Below, piece after piece: positions 8,541 through 17,119 of a DNA stretch of 64,000 bases. The notes beneath the pieces were generated by a model. The model was not told the origin of the DNA and searched no databases. It worked only from the letters and a program-made list of their open reading frames with translations. Each line of letters opens with the position of its first letter. The first letter of the stretch is position 1. The translations under genes and the position numbers were made by a program. This stretch comes from an uncultured Christensenellaceae bacterium (GTDB lineage Bacteria; Bacillota; Clostridia; Christensenellales; Borkfalkiaceae), in the NCBI GenBank assembly GCA_910588645.1, contig CAJUOY010000009.1, forward strand, positions 1 to 64,000. Reading direction: 5' to 3'.

Positions 8541-8569
8541 TTGATTTTTTAAAGGGGCTATTGTATAAT
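8541..8569 (+). promoter_or_regulatory. Promoter abutting the lsa-like start codon
   Basis: TTGATT (8541-8546), 17-bp spacer, perfect TATAAT (8564-8569). Only six bases separate the -10 box from ATG 8576, so the expected transcript starts at or next to the A of the ATG. Confidence 0.7.
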
Positions 8570-8575
8570 ATTCAT

Positions 8576-10054
8576 ATGTCTTTAATAAACGTACAAAATT
8601 TGAGTTTTACCTACGAGGGCGGCTATGCGCCCGTTTTCGAGAACGTAAATTTCCAGATAGACACGGATTGGAAGCTTGGGTTCGTAGGCCGCAACGGACG
8701 GGGTAAAACCACCTTTTTAAATCTCTTGCAGGGTAAATATGAATTTCGTGGAAAAATATCGTCAAGCGTAAAATTTACTTACTTCCCCTTTGAAGTCAAA
8801 GACAAAAACCGTTACGTTTGGGAAATACTCGAAGGAATTTGTCCCAACGCCGAGAACTGGGAAATAATAAGAGAATTTTCTTACCTCGATTTACCCGCCG
8901 AGATTTTATACTGTCAATATTGCGAACTTTCCGGCGGAGAAAAATCAAAAGTTCTGCTTGCGGGACTGTTTTTAAACGAGGGAAATTTTCTTCTCATCGA
9001 CGAACCGACAAACCATCTCGACGCGACGGCAAGACAGACTGTCGCAAAATATCTGAACCGTAAAAAGGGATTTATACTTGTCTCCCACGACAGGGCATTT
9101 TTGGACGGTTGCGTAGATCATATACTCTCCGTAAACAAGACCGATATAGAGATAAGAAGCGGAAATTTCTCCTCCTGGTTTGAAGAATTCGGAACCAGAC
9201 AGGCCGCGGAAATCGCGCAGAACGCCCGTCTTAAAAAGGAAATAAATAGGCTTACGGAATCTGCCGAACGCACTTCCGCCTGGGCGGACACGACGGAAAA
9301 ATCCAAATACGGCAAGGCGGAATCCGGGCTGAAACAGGACAAGGGATATGTGGGACACAAGGCTGCAAAACTTATGAAAAGCGCCAAAGTCACAGAAGCA
9401 AGACGACAGAACGCCGCGGAACAGAAGTCAGCCCTTCTCAAAAATACTGAAAAGACCGACAAGCTGAAAATTTCACCGCTCGAATACCGCGCGGAAAGGC
9501 TTGCGATTTTTTGCGGGGCGGAACTTTTTTACGGAGATAAAAAGGTCTGCGGCCCTATAAACTTCGAGATCAAACGCGGAGAACGCATAGCGCTCGAGGG
9601 CAGAAACGGTTGCGGTAAAAGCAGTTTGTTAAAGCTAATTGCAGGCGAACGAATATCATTTACGGGTTCGGCGGAAATAGCTTCGGGCGTAAAGGTTTCA
9701 TACGTGCCTCAAACCTACGACAATTTGCGGGGCGGCATAACGGAATTTGCAAAGCAACACGGAACCGACGAACCTCTTTTCCGCGCGATACTTTCCAAAA
9801 TGGGCTTCTACGGAAGCGACTTCGACGGAGACATTTCATCGTTTTCCGAAGGGCAGAAAAAGAAAATCTTGATTGCGAGAAGCCTTTCCGAACAGGCTCA
9901 CCTCTACGTTTGGGACGAACCGCTAAACTATATAGACATATATTCGCGTATGCAGATCGAAAACTTGTTGCAAGAGTTTAAACCTACAATGATTTTCGTA
10001 GAACACGATAGGGCTTTTTGCAAAAACGCCGCCACAAAAATAATAAAATTGTAA
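8576..10054 (+). CDS. Lsa-type ABC-F ribosomal protection protein
   Basis: 492 residues with two ABC domains and no membrane segments. The N-terminus MSLINVQNLSFTYEG and the GRNGRGKTTFLN Walker A resemble the Lsa group of ABC-F proteins, which dislodge lincosamides, streptogramin A and pleuromutilins from the ribosome. The first domain has LSGGEKSKVLLA and LIDEPTNHLD; the charged linker spans about 210-290; the second has GRNGCGKSS, FSEGQKKKILIA and DEPLNYID, the latter an Lsa-like signature. I chose ATG 8576 because homologues begin MSLINV; a TTG at 8561 is also possible. Actual resistance depends on the linker and is not proven by sequence. Confidence 0.85.
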   Translation: MSLINVQNLSFTYEGGYAPVFENVNFQIDTDWKLGFVGRNGRGKTTFLNLLQGKYEFRGKISSSVKFTYFPFEVKDKNRYVWEILEGICPNAENWEIIREFSYLDLPAEILYCQYCELSGGEKSKVLLAGLFLNEGNFLLIDEPTNHLDATARQTVAKYLNRKKGFILVSHDRAFLDGCVDHILSVNKTDIEIRSGNFSSWFEEFGTRQAAEIAQNARLKKEINRLTESAERTSAWADTTEKSKYGKAESGLKQDKGYVGHKAAKLMKSAKVTEARRQNAAEQKSALLKNTEKTDKLKISPLEYRAERLAIFCGAELFYGDKKVCGPINFEIKRGERIALEGRNGCGKSSLLKLIAGERISFTGSAEIASGVKVSYVPQTYDNLRGGITEFAKQHGTDEPLFRAILSKMGFYGSDFDGDISSFSEGQKKKILIARSLSEQAHLYVWDEPLNYIDIYSRMQIENLLQEFKPTMIFVEHDRAFCKNAATKIIKL

Positions 10055-10060
10055 TAATTT

Positions 10061-10092
10061 AGGGTTAGGCTTCTGACATGAAGCCTAACCCT
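10061..10092. terminator. Hairpin terminator between ABC-F and methyltransferase genes
   Basis: A perfect 13-bp stem, AGGGTTAGGCTTC / GAAGCCTAACCCT, with a 6-nt loop, between the two converging stop codons. T-rich but without a pure T run. Confidence 0.75.
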
Positions 10093-10093
10093 C

Positions 10094-10843
10094 TTATTTA
10101 TTGTAATAAATTCTTGTTTTGTTAGGGACTGTCACAGTCCCGTTCGATGAAAATTCATCGAATAACAAACTCAACTCCGCAACAAACTTCGTATACACAG
10201 ACGTTCCGTATTTCGGAGAATAAGAACTGGACAAACCGCGGCTTATGAACTTATCCCTGTCGTACAAAAGATTATTTTCAAATTCGGCATATAGGAATTT
10301 GCCGTCGAAGAAGTCTGAAATTCTTTTATCGCTCTTTGTCGTGTCCTTCGACGGAATTTTAAAATCGGGGCAGTATTTTCCGAAAAGCTCATACTGCCTT
10401 ACGTTTATTTCCGCCGCCTCGTCCCTTGAATTCCAAATGAGAAAGATTTTGCCGTCGGGTTTCAAAATTCTTGCGCACTCTCTCTTGAAGGAAAAGGGCT
10501 CGAACCAATGAAAGGCCTGAGCCACTGTTATAAAATCAAACGAGCGGTCTTTAAGTCCGGTATTCTCCGCCCGTCCGTTTACCGAATGAAATCCTTTGAA
10601 TGACGCAAGCTCCCTTTCCGCCTCGACACGCATATCGTCGTTAGGCTCGACGGCATAAACCGAACAACCGAGTTGCAAAAGCTGTCTTGTAAATATTCCC
10701 GTGCCCGAACCGATATCAGCTACAACCGATTTATCCGAAACCCCGAAATCCGAATACAGCTTTTTGAGAAAACCTTCCGCATACGTCGGTCTTGCCGAAG
10801 CATAAAAGCCTGCCTTCATATTAAACTTAGACGTGTTGTCCAT
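10094..10843 (-). CDS. Class I SAM-dependent methyltransferase
   Basis: 249 residues. Motif I, VVADIGSGTGIFTRQ (about 40-54), binds S-adenosylmethionine; VYAVEPNDDM (about 62-71) is motif II with its acidic residue; DFITVAQAFHWFEP (about 107-120) is the motif IV region seen in small-molecule or UbiE/Methyltransf_11-like enzymes; LKPDGKIFLIWNSRDE follows. The ATG has AAGGAG nine bases upstream. It is divergent from the GNAT gene. The acceptor substrate cannot be inferred. Confidence 0.8.
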   Translation of the reverse strand: MDNTSKFNMKAGFYASARPTYAEGFLKKLYSDFGVSDKSVVADIGSGTGIFTRQLLQLGCSVYAVEPNDDMRVEAERELASFKGFHSVNGRAENTGLKDRSFDFITVAQAFHWFEPFSFKRECARILKPDGKIFLIWNSRDEAAEINVRQYELFGKYCPDFKIPSKDTTKSDKRISDFFDGKFLYAEFENNLLYDRDKFISRGLSSSYSPKYGTSVYTKFVAELSLLFDEFSSNGTVTVPNKTRIYYNK

Positions 10844-10865
10844 AATCTCAAACTCCTTAAAATAT

Positions 10866-10894
10866 TTGCAAGTTAGTTAAAAAAAGTTTATAAT
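10866..10894 (+). promoter_or_regulatory. Promoter abutting the GNAT start codon
   Basis: TTGCAA (10866-10871), 17-bp spacer, perfect TATAAT (10889-10894), then six bases to ATG 10901. No ribosome binding site can fit, which predicts a leaderless mRNA. Confidence 0.7.
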
Positions 10895-10900
10895 GTCTTT

Positions 10901-11371
10901 ATGATAATACGCAGAGCAACCGAAAACGACTTAGCGGAATTAAACAGATTGCTGTATCAGGTTATGGAAGTACATTCACAAGGCAGACCTGATATTTTCA
11001 GACAGGGCGAAAAAAAGTATTCCGACGAAGAACTGAAAGCGATATTAAACGACTATAAGCGGCCGATATTCGTTGCCGACGAAGGCGAAACGGGTTTATC
11101 GGGATACGTGTTCTGCGTTATCGAAGAAAACCGCGGAAGCAGAATTTTAAACAAAATAAAGACGCTGTATATAGACGACCTTTGCGTGGATAAAGAATTG
11201 CGCCACAGAAATATAGGACGACGGCTGTTGGAATATGCCGTAAACTTTGCAAAAGCCGAAAAGTGCCGCAGCGTTACGCTAAACGTTTGGGCGTTCAACG
11301 GTAACGCCATAAAATTCTATGAAACGTGCGGATTTACGCCGCAAAAAATAACTATGGAAAAATTAATATAA
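10901..11371 (+). CDS. GNAT-family N-acetyltransferase
   Basis: 156 residues of a single GNAT fold: MIIRRATENDLAELNRLL at the start, YIDDLCVDKELRHRNIGRRL near residues 90-110 (beta-4 strand and the R/Q-x-x-G-x-G/R acetyl-CoA loop), then LNVWAFNGNAIKFYETCGF near 128-146, the classic C-terminal motif. The acceptor is unknown; small-molecule and ribosomal-protein acetylases share this pattern. It is a single-gene unit, with its own promoter and a downstream hairpin. Confidence 0.85.
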   Translation: MIIRRATENDLAELNRLLYQVMEVHSQGRPDIFRQGEKKYSDEELKAILNDYKRPIFVADEGETGLSGYVFCVIEENRGSRILNKIKTLYIDDLCVDKELRHRNIGRRLLEYAVNFAKAEKCRSVTLNVWAFNGNAIKFYETCGFTPQKITMEKLI

Positions 11372-11375
11372 ACAA

Positions 11376-11400
11376 TGCGGAGGAAATATCCTCCGCAATT
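11376..11400 (+). terminator. Terminator after the GNAT gene
   Basis: Stem TGCGGAGGA / TCCTCCGCA with loop AATA (11376-11397), followed by ATTTTAATT; it lies at the converging end of plsY. Confidence 0.75.
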
Positions 11401-12144
11401 TTAATTATCGGGATTTTGAAACCGCTTTTTTTTCTTTTTAACAGAAGTTCTGTGCTCCTCGCCCGCAAGCAACTTATAAATATTTTTTCTGTGCGCGGCC
11501 CAGGTAAGCACGTTGATCAAAAGTATTATCATCAAAAGCGCTATAACCCAAGGATTCATAAGATCGGAGCTGTACCTTGTGACAAACAGAACGGTCTGGA
11601 AGATTGAAAGGCCTGTAACGCCTATCAGCGAGCCCATACTGCCCCATTCGGTTACCGCTATATAGCCGAGTACGCCGAAGAGGAATACAACGCATATAGG
11701 GAAATACCACCACACCTCGCAAGGAAGCGCAAACGAGAATAAACCCATTGTGGACGCAATTCCCTTACCGCCTTTAAACTTCATAGTTACGGGGAAAATA
11801 TGACCTATAATTACCCACAAACCGCAATAATAGCGCATAAAGTCGGAAACAGAAACACCGACGGCCGACGAACCTGCAAAGATATAATTTTTAAATATGA
11901 TCCAGGCAATGACCGCAGGCAACCCGCCCTTGATTATGTCGCTGAAAAAATTTATTGCTCCGATTTTAAGCCCGAAAGTACGAGTCATATTCATAGTGCC
12001 GGGATTTCCGCTGCCAACCTTGCGTATATCGCTTTTTTTAATATGCGAAATAAGTACGGCAAAGTTGAAGCAACCTATAAAATAGCACACTACTGCGCAG
12101 ACTATAAGCCAATACCAAAAATCGGAAAACGCTATTTCAACCAT
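11401..12144 (-). CDS. plsY: Acyl-phosphate glycerol-3-phosphate acyltransferase PlsY
   Basis: 247 residues, polytopic. PlsY transfers the acyl group from acyl-phosphate to glycerol-3-phosphate, the first membrane step of phospholipid synthesis in Firmicutes. Conserved motifs are present in order: GSGNPGTMNMTRTFG (about 42-56), SDIIKGGLPAV (about 68-78) and GHIFPVTMKFKGGKGIASTMG (about 112-132). The C-terminus is a Lys-rich cytoplasmic tail, somewhat longer than usual. The start codon overlaps the der stop by one base, so translation is coupled. Confidence 0.93.
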   Translation of the reverse strand: MVEIAFSDFWYWLIVCAVVCYFIGCFNFAVLISHIKKSDIRKVGSGNPGTMNMTRTFGLKIGAINFFSDIIKGGLPAVIAWIIFKNYIFAGSSAVGVSVSDFMRYYCGLWVIIGHIFPVTMKFKGGKGIASTMGLFSFALPCEVWWYFPICVVFLFGVLGYIAVTEWGSMGSLIGVTGLSIFQTVLFVTRYSSDLMNPWVIALLMIILLINVLTWAAHRKNIYKLLAGEEHRTSVKKKKKRFQNPDN

Positions 12145-13454
12145 TACTGTTCGTTATTCTCCCTTGCGAATATCTTTATGGGCGTGCCCGAAAAATCGAA
12201 ATTCTTTCTTATGACGTTTTCAAGAAAACGTTCGTAGGAAAAGTGCATAAGATCAGTGGAGTTTACTTTTAAAATAAACGTCGGCGGAGCGACCGATACT
12301 TGCGAAGAATAATAGACTTTAAGCCTCCTGCCGTTATATGAGGGTGGCTCGTTCGCGCGCACGGTGTCCGCTATAAGATCGTTTAAAGTACCTGTTGAAA
12401 CCCTGTAATGCGCGTGATCGTAAACTTCGTCTATGAGCGCAAACAGTTTTTCGGCACGCTGCCCCGTCTTGGCAGAAATATATACGGATTTGAAATAGTC
12501 CATAAATTTGAGATCTTCCGCAAGCTTTACCTGAAACTTGTTTATCGTGTTGGTATCCTTTTCGATAAGATCCCACTTATTCATAACTATTACGGAAGGC
12601 TTGCCTTGCTCGTGCACGTAACCTATAATCTTTGTATCCTGCTCGGTAAGCCCTTCTGAACTATCCACTACGAGAAGGCAAACGTCCGCCCTTCTTACGG
12701 CGTCGTAAGCGCGGAGCTGAGAATAGTATTCGATGCTGTCCTCAACCCTGCTCTTTTTGCGTATTCCCGCGGTATCTATAATGGTATAATTCTTGCCGCC
12801 GTATGAGAGGCGGGTGTCTATGGCATCGCGCGTGGTGCCTGCAATATCGGTGACGATAGAGCGCTCGAAACCGAGAAGCCTGTTTACAAGGCTGGACTTA
12901 CCCGCGTTGGGCTTACCGACAACGGCTATTTTTATACTGTCGTCCTCTTCGTTTTCACCCTTTTCAAACCAACTGACCGCCTCGTCGAGAACGTCGCCTA
13001 TACCTGTACTGTGTTCCGCCGATACGGCGAAAGGATCACCTAGACCAAGAGCGTAAAATTCGAACAGCTTATCTTCCGAGTATTCGTCTATTTTATTCAC
13101 GACGAGAATAACGGGCTTTTTACTGCGGCGAAGCATATCGGCAACGTCGTAGTCGGAGGAAGTTATACCCTCCTTGCCGTCCACGAAAAACAGTATTACC
13201 TGCGCCGTTTCCACGGCGACTTCCGCCTGTTTTTTAATTTCCCGCCACATAACGTCTTCCGACCGCATTTCAATGCCGCCGGTATCCACCATTGTGAAGG
13301 CCTTGCCACGCCAATCGCTGTCGGCATAAAGCCTGTCGCGGGTTACACCGGGCTTGTCTTCTGTTATAGAAATTTTTTTGCCGGCGACTTTATTGAAAAA
13401 AGTACTCTTACCCACGTTGGGGCGGCCGACTATCGCTATTAAGGGATTTGCCAT
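12144..13454 (-). CDS. der: Ribosome biogenesis GTPase Der (EngA)
   Basis: 436 residues with the diagnostic tandem pair of GTPase domains: GRPNVGKSTFFN (about 9-20) with DTGG and NKIDE, and GKPNAGKSSLVN (about 181-192) with DTAG and NKWD. A C-terminal KH-like domain (about 355-436) follows. Der is needed for 50S ribosomal subunit maturation. Length is standard. It is the first gene of the der-plsY pair. Its ATG lacks a clear Shine-Dalgarno site and lies 10 bases after a TATAAT box. Confidence 0.95.
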   Translation of the reverse strand: MANPLIAIVGRPNVGKSTFFNKVAGKKISITEDKPGVTRDRLYADSDWRGKAFTMVDTGGIEMRSEDVMWREIKKQAEVAVETAQVILFFVDGKEGITSSDYDVADMLRRSKKPVILVVNKIDEYSEDKLFEFYALGLGDPFAVSAEHSTGIGDVLDEAVSWFEKGENEEDDSIKIAVVGKPNAGKSSLVNRLLGFERSIVTDIAGTTRDAIDTRLSYGGKNYTIIDTAGIRKKSRVEDSIEYYSQLRAYDAVRRADVCLLVVDSSEGLTEQDTKIIGYVHEQGKPSVIVMNKWDLIEKDTNTINKFQVKLAEDLKFMDYFKSVYISAKTGQRAEKLFALIDEVYDHAHYRVSTGTLNDLIADTVRANEPPSYNGRRLKVYYSSQVSVAPPTFILKVNSTDLMHFSYERFLENVIRKNFDFSGTPIKIFARENNEQ

Positions 13455-13464
13455 ATTCGTATTT

Positions 13465-13493
13465 ATTATAAATTAATTGTAAAAATTTGTAAA
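13465..13493 (-). promoter_or_regulatory. Promoter for der-plsY, nearly leaderless
   Basis: Minus strand TTTACA (13493-13488), 17-bp spacer, TATAAT (13470-13465), then 10 bases to the der ATG at 13454; a transcript leader of only about 3 nt is expected. Confidence 0.65.
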
Positions 13494-13496
13494 GAA

Positions 13497-13522
13497 AAAA
13501 CCCCGTAAATTTACGGGGTTTT
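13497..13522 (-). terminator. Terminator after the small membrane protein gene
   Basis: A 26-bp perfect palindrome, AAAACCCCGTAAA / TTTACGGGGTTTT, with T/A runs on both sides, directly downstream of the gene ending at 13540. Confidence 0.85.
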
Positions 13523-13539
13523 GATTTGTCGCTTTAAAA

Positions 13540-13893
13540 TTAAAGAAGTCCGCCCAACATACCGAGCACGACGCCCAGCGCGAATACGACCAAAGCTATC
13601 CAATAGCATATGCGCCAGTTTTTACCCCTGCCCTTGGCATAGTGCCATGCGGGAATAGCTATTGCTACTATTAAAGCTATATTGCCCAAAAAGTTACCTA
13701 TGGTTACAAGCTTTGCAAGCACTGCTGCGGACTTCGAAGCCTTGATAGATTCGAATACCGTTATAAGAAAATGCACCAAGCCGCTGAAAAGATACATCAA
13801 CGCGGCGATCGCCATTGCCCAGAACGCGCAAAGATTTACCGTAGAACGCGTCCCTATCGTATTGTTGGTAGTCGTTTTATGTTTTCTTGCCAT
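13540..13893 (-). CDS. Small four-helix membrane protein of unknown function
   Basis: 117 residues from ATG 13893, chosen because AGGAG lies seven bases upstream; an in-frame ATG at 13920 would put the -10 box almost on the start. The N-terminus is basic (MARKHKTTTNN). Hydrophobic segments lie at about 20-45, 60-80 and 95-117. A KGRGKNWR loop separates the last two. No recognised family. It stands as a single-gene transcript between its own promoter, inside the end of rluD, and a terminator. Confidence 0.6.
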   Translation of the reverse strand: MARKHKTTTNNTIGTRSTVNLCAFWAMAIAALMYLFSGLVHFLITVFESIKASKSAAVLAKLVTIGNFLGNIALIVAIAIPAWHYAKGRGKNWRICYWIALVVFALGVVLGMLGGLL

Positions 13894-13924
13894 AAAAAAT
13901 CTCCTGTCATCTTTTTGCATTTAA

Positions 13925-13953
13925 AGTATAACAACCGAAAGCTCAATTTGCAA
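13925..13953 (-). promoter_or_regulatory. Promoter for the small membrane protein gene
   Basis: Minus strand TTGCAA (13953-13948), 17-bp spacer, TATACT (13930-13925). The -35 lies within the 3' end of the rluD-family gene. Confidence 0.6.
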
Positions 13954-14866
13954 CGATTTCATTGAGCTTTTTAAGCGTTTTTGCAAAATATTCGGGCAAA
14001 GGTGCTTCGAAAGTCATTTCTTCTCCTGTTTTCGGATGGCTGAGTTTAAGTCTGACCGCGTGCAACAGCTGACCGTTAAGATTGAATTTTTGTTTCTTTA
14101 CGCCGTACACGGGATCTCCGACGACAGGGAAACCGAGGTATTTTGCGTGTACTCTTATCTGATGAGTTCTGCCCGTTTGCAAATCGAAACGACAGAGAGT
14201 AAAGCCTTCCTTATACCTCTTCAAAACGGTATAATCGGTTATCGCAAGCTTACCCTTATCGGGCTCGACCACCGCCATTTTTGTCCTGTCCCTCGCGTCC
14301 CTGCCGATATATGTCGTCACCGTGCCGCTATCCTTTTTTACTATGCCCTCCAAAAGAGCCACGTACGTGCGCTTGCAGGACTTTTCTTCAATCTGTCGGG
14401 AAAGACTTAAATGCGCCTGATCGTTTTTTGCAACTACGAGCAAGCCCGACGTGTCCTTGTCTATCCTGTGAACTATTCCCGGACGTATCACTCCGTTTAT
14501 TCCGCTTAGCTTATCCAACCTGAAAAGCAGCGCGTTCACCAAGGTTCCGTCGGTATTGCCGTTGCCCATATGTACGGTCATTCCCTGAGGCTTATTCACA
14601 ACCGCCATATCGTCGTCTTCATAGACTATTTCAATGGGTATGTCTTCGGGCTTGACGGTACATTCGGCGGCGTCGGGCAAAGCTACTTCCGCGCACGCGC
14701 CGGACGGCACCGTCTGCGACGCCTTGGAAGCTTTTCCGTTAATGGTTACAAGTCCGCCGTCGAACAGTTTTTTTACCGCCGAGCGGGTATATCCCGTCAA
14801 ATTTTTACTTAAAAAAACGTCTGCGCGGGCATATTCTTCCCGCGCGGTAAACCTTTTAATCTCCAT
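13943..14866 (-). CDS. RluA/RluD-family 23S rRNA pseudouridine synthase
   Basis: 307 residues. An N-terminal S4 RNA-binding domain (about 15-75) precedes the RluA catalytic domain. The catalytic block GIVHRIDKDTSGLLVVAKND (about 130-149) contains the essential Asp that attacks uridine; LQTGRTHQIRVH (about 224-235) is the second signature. The enzyme isomerises uridines in 23S rRNA. It overlaps the lspA stop by 11 bp, and the lspA-rluD pairing is widespread in Firmicutes. Confidence 0.92.
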   Translation of the reverse strand: MEIKRFTAREEYARADVFLSKNLTGYTRSAVKKLFDGGLVTINGKASKASQTVPSGACAEVALPDAAECTVKPEDIPIEIVYEDDDMAVVNKPQGMTVHMGNGNTDGTLVNALLFRLDKLSGINGVIRPGIVHRIDKDTSGLLVVAKNDQAHLSLSRQIEEKSCKRTYVALLEGIVKKDSGTVTTYIGRDARDRTKMAVVEPDKGKLAITDYTVLKRYKEGFTLCRFDLQTGRTHQIRVHAKYLGFPVVGDPVYGVKKQKFNLNGQLLHAVRLKLSHPKTGEEMTFEAPLPEYFAKTLKKLNEIVAN

Positions 14867-15509
14867 TTTCCTTTGTATCCGACTCGTTTGTAGTATCTTC
14901 GGAAACGGGCACTTCCGCTTCCGCGCCGTCGGCCGACTGAGCGGCCTTTTTGCGTTCTTCCTCCTCTTTTTTAGCCTGTTGAGCGGCTTTCGCGGTCTTT
15001 GTGAGAGGGAACACCGCGTATTCGTTTAAGAACATTAGATCTATTACTGCCAGTATCGCGCCGAGAACTATCCAAAAATCGGCGAAATTACAAAAGGCCA
15101 TACTGCCGAAAATATTTAAACCGAACCAGTCGCGCACTTCGTAAAGAGCAATTCTGTCCACCAGATTACCTATAGCCCCTGCAATGAGAAGAGAAATAGC
15201 CGATTTTAAAATTACGAATCTGTTGGGAATAAAAATAAATCCGAATATCAATACTGCAAGCAACAAAAACGTAAGCGTTATAAATATCGGCTGGCCTATT
15301 TCGGGATTGTCGTCCAAAAAGCTGAACGCACAGCCGCTGTTGCGTATTCCCGCCCTGATCTCTATAAAATTGCGTATAATCACAATGTTCCAGAGCTGTT
15401 GTTCCTCAAAATGCTTGGTGATGAGATCGGCAGCAATGAGCACGGCGATCGCGGCAAGCAAAATTATCGTTAGTATGCCGAATTGAGGTTTGTATTTCTT
15501 TTTAAACAT
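14856..15509 (-). CDS. lspA: Lipoprotein signal peptidase (signal peptidase II)
   Basis: About 217 residues from ATG 15509. Four membrane helices carry the two catalytic Asp motifs: GNLVDRIAL (about 122-130) and CNFADFWIVLGA (about 146-157). LspA removes signal peptides from lipidated prolipoproteins, such as the several lipoproteins encoded here. A charged Lys/Glu/Ala-rich tail of about 50 residues follows the last helix, longer than in typical LspA. A TTG 36 bases upstream could start the frame, but it is the first half of a TTGACA -35 box, so I reject it. Confidence 0.9.
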   Translation of the reverse strand: MFKKKYKPQFGILTIILLAAIAVLIAADLITKHFEEQQLWNIVIIRNFIEIRAGIRNSGCAFSFLDDNPEIGQPIFITLTFLLLAVLIFGFIFIPNRFVILKSAISLLIAGAIGNLVDRIALYEVRDWFGLNIFGSMAFCNFADFWIVLGAILAVIDLMFLNEYAVFPLTKTAKAAQQAKKEEEERKKAAQSADGAEAEVPVSEDTTNESDTKENGD

Positions 15510-15516
15510 ATAAAAT

Positions 15517-15545
15517 ATAATAACCGAAAAGCCATTTTTTGTCAA
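15517..15545 (-). promoter_or_regulatory. Promoter abutting the lspA start codon
   Basis: Minus strand perfect TTGACA (15545-15540), 17-bp spacer, TATTAT (15522-15517), seven bases, ATG 15509. No Shine-Dalgarno site lies before the ATG, so a leaderless transcript is expected. Confidence 0.7.
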
Positions 15546-15625
15546 TGATGTTATAGTGAAAATAAGGTGATTTTTCGCTGCGGTGTAAATTACGAATACC
15601 GCCCACTTGCGTGAACGGTATTTCT

Positions 15626-15976
15626 TTATTGTGCGGCAAAGCCGAGACTTATTAAAATTGCCTTATCCACCTTGGACATAGTGGCTTCGTTCAGCTCACC
15701 GATTCTCTCCTTTAATCTCCGCTTGTCAAGCGTGCGGATCTGTTCCAATAATATTACAGAATCCCTTACGAGTCCATAGCTCTCGGAGGGAAGTTCGATA
15801 TGGGTGGGCAACTTTGCCTTGTTGATTTTGCTTGTTACCGCAGCCGCTATCACCGTAGGGGAATACTTGTTCCCCACGTCGTTCTGAACAACCAGAACCG
15901 GTCTTATACCACCCTGCTCGCTGCCCACGACGGGCGATAAATCGGCATAATAGAGTTCTCCGCGTTTAATCGTCAT
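15626..15976 (-). CDS. MazF/PemK-family endoribonuclease toxin (EndoA-like)
   Basis: 116 residues, almost collinear with clostridial EndoA/Maz[33 protein letters not shown] and the TVIAAAVTS strand (about 42-50) are conserved; the Arg of RPVLVVQ and the Thr/Ser of TSKINK are the usual catalytic positions. MazF cleaves single-stranded RNA at short sites. The ATG follows a GAGAGGT site. No MazE-like antitoxin gene is found directly upstream; only 84 bp separate it from the antiporter gene. Confidence 0.9.
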   Translation of the reverse strand: MTIKRGELYYADLSPVVGSEQGGIRPVLVVQNDVGNKYSPTVIAAAVTSKINKAKLPTHIELPSESYGLVRDSVILLEQIRTLDKRRLKERIGELNEATMSKVDKAILISLGFAAQ

Positions 15977-16060
15977 ATACTACCTCTCTTAGGCAGGGTA
16001 TAATTCATTATATGTACTGCCCACAATTAATATTGACGGTCCGCGGAAGTTTTATACACC

Positions 16061-17119
16061 TCAATACAACTTAAAAACGTACAAATTAAGAAAAAGGAAA
16101 GCGTAATAAGCTATAAAACAGCCCAAAAGAATTATTCCCGCAATCCTTGTAACTGAGCCAGTCTTTGTCCAGGAGGAAATTAAGAGTACGATAGCCGCAA
16201 ACAGAGCGACTACGCCGCTGACTATGCCTTCCGTGGAAAAATACAGTCCGGTACCGCCCGAACACAGCGCGCCCACGCCGCCTATTAAAAGAACGTTTGC
16301 GATATTACTGCCTATTACGTTGCCCGTCGCTATTCCTACATCGCCCTTTCTCGCCGCCGAGACCGACGTTACGAGTTCGGGCAGAGACGTACCGAACGCA
16401 ACGACGGTAAGCGCTATTATTTCAGGACTGATTTTGAGTACGTCGCGCGCGATAAATTGCGCGGAATTGACTACAAGCTGTGCGCCGCCAACTATCATTG
16501 CAAGACCGACTATGGTTATAACTATTAGAAACCAGACCTTTTCAAGTAGCTTTTCATAGCCCGCCTTGATTTTTTGCCATCTTGTAAGACAAACCGCTTC
16601 CGTCTCCGCAAAAGTCACCGCAACCGCGGGAGCTTCTTCAAGCAGAACTTTGGACTGTTTTTTGGCGAGCAAAACGTTGTAGACCATAAAAAGCGCGTAT
16701 AGAGCCAGTAAAATAAGGCCTTCCCACCAGGCAAATACGCTGTCAAACGCGCCGAGAAGCACGAAAACGCCGCTGGTGACGATCAAAAAAGGCAAATCGA
16801 TGATCTTTGCTGATTTTTCTACGGGAAGTTTACAAATCACGGCGGACAGGCCGAGAATTAAAAATATATTTATTACGTTACTGCCGAGTATATTTCCAAC
16901 AATAAGCTCTCCCGAACCCGATACTGCGGAAGCTACGGTTACCGCAAGCTCCGGCGCGCTTGTTCCTAAAGCGACTACCGTCGCGCCGATAATGAACGTT
17001 GAAATTTTAAGTTTTTTGGCAATACCGGACGCGCCGTCCACAAAAAAGTCCGCCCCCTTAACGAGAAGTACGAATCCAATGAGCAATAAAAACACGTTTA
17101 AAATAATTTCGCCGACCAT
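16061..17119 (-). CDS. CaCA-family cation antiporter (YrbG-like), copy 1
   Basis: 352 residues, two inverted halves of about five helices each. Each half has the alpha-repeat of Ca2+/cation antiporters: GATVVALGTSAPELAVTV with GNILGSNVINIFLILG in the first, and LTVVAFGTSLPELVTSV with GNVIGSNIANVLLIGG in the second. A cytosolic loop of about 60 residues separates the halves. The family exchanges Ca2+ or other divalent cations for Na+ or H+. A manganese-type riboswitch candidate and terminator precede it, which suggests Mn2+ export. ATG with an AAGGTG site. Confidence 0.88.
   Translation of the reverse strand: MVGEIILNVFLLLIGFVLLVKGADFFVDGASGIAKKLKISTFIIGATVVALGTSAPELAVTVASAVSGSGELIVGNILGSNVINIFLILGLSAVICKLPVEKSAKIIDLPFLIVTSGVFVLLGAFDSVFAWWEGLILLALYALFMVYNVLLAKKQSKVLLEEAPAVAVTFAETEAVCLTRWQKIKAGYEKLLEKVWFLIVITIVGLAMIVGGAQLVVNSAQFIARDVLKISPEIIALTVVAFGTSLPELVTSVSAARKGDVGIATGNVIGSNIANVLLIGGVGALCSGGTGLYFSTEGIVSGVVALFAAIVLLISSWTKTGSVTRIAGIILLGCFIAYYAFLFLNLYVFKLY

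Noticed and set aside
15510..15545. TTG at 15545 as lspA start
   Set aside because: The TTG is part of a perfect TTGACA -35 box with a matching -10, and the family start fits ATG 15509.
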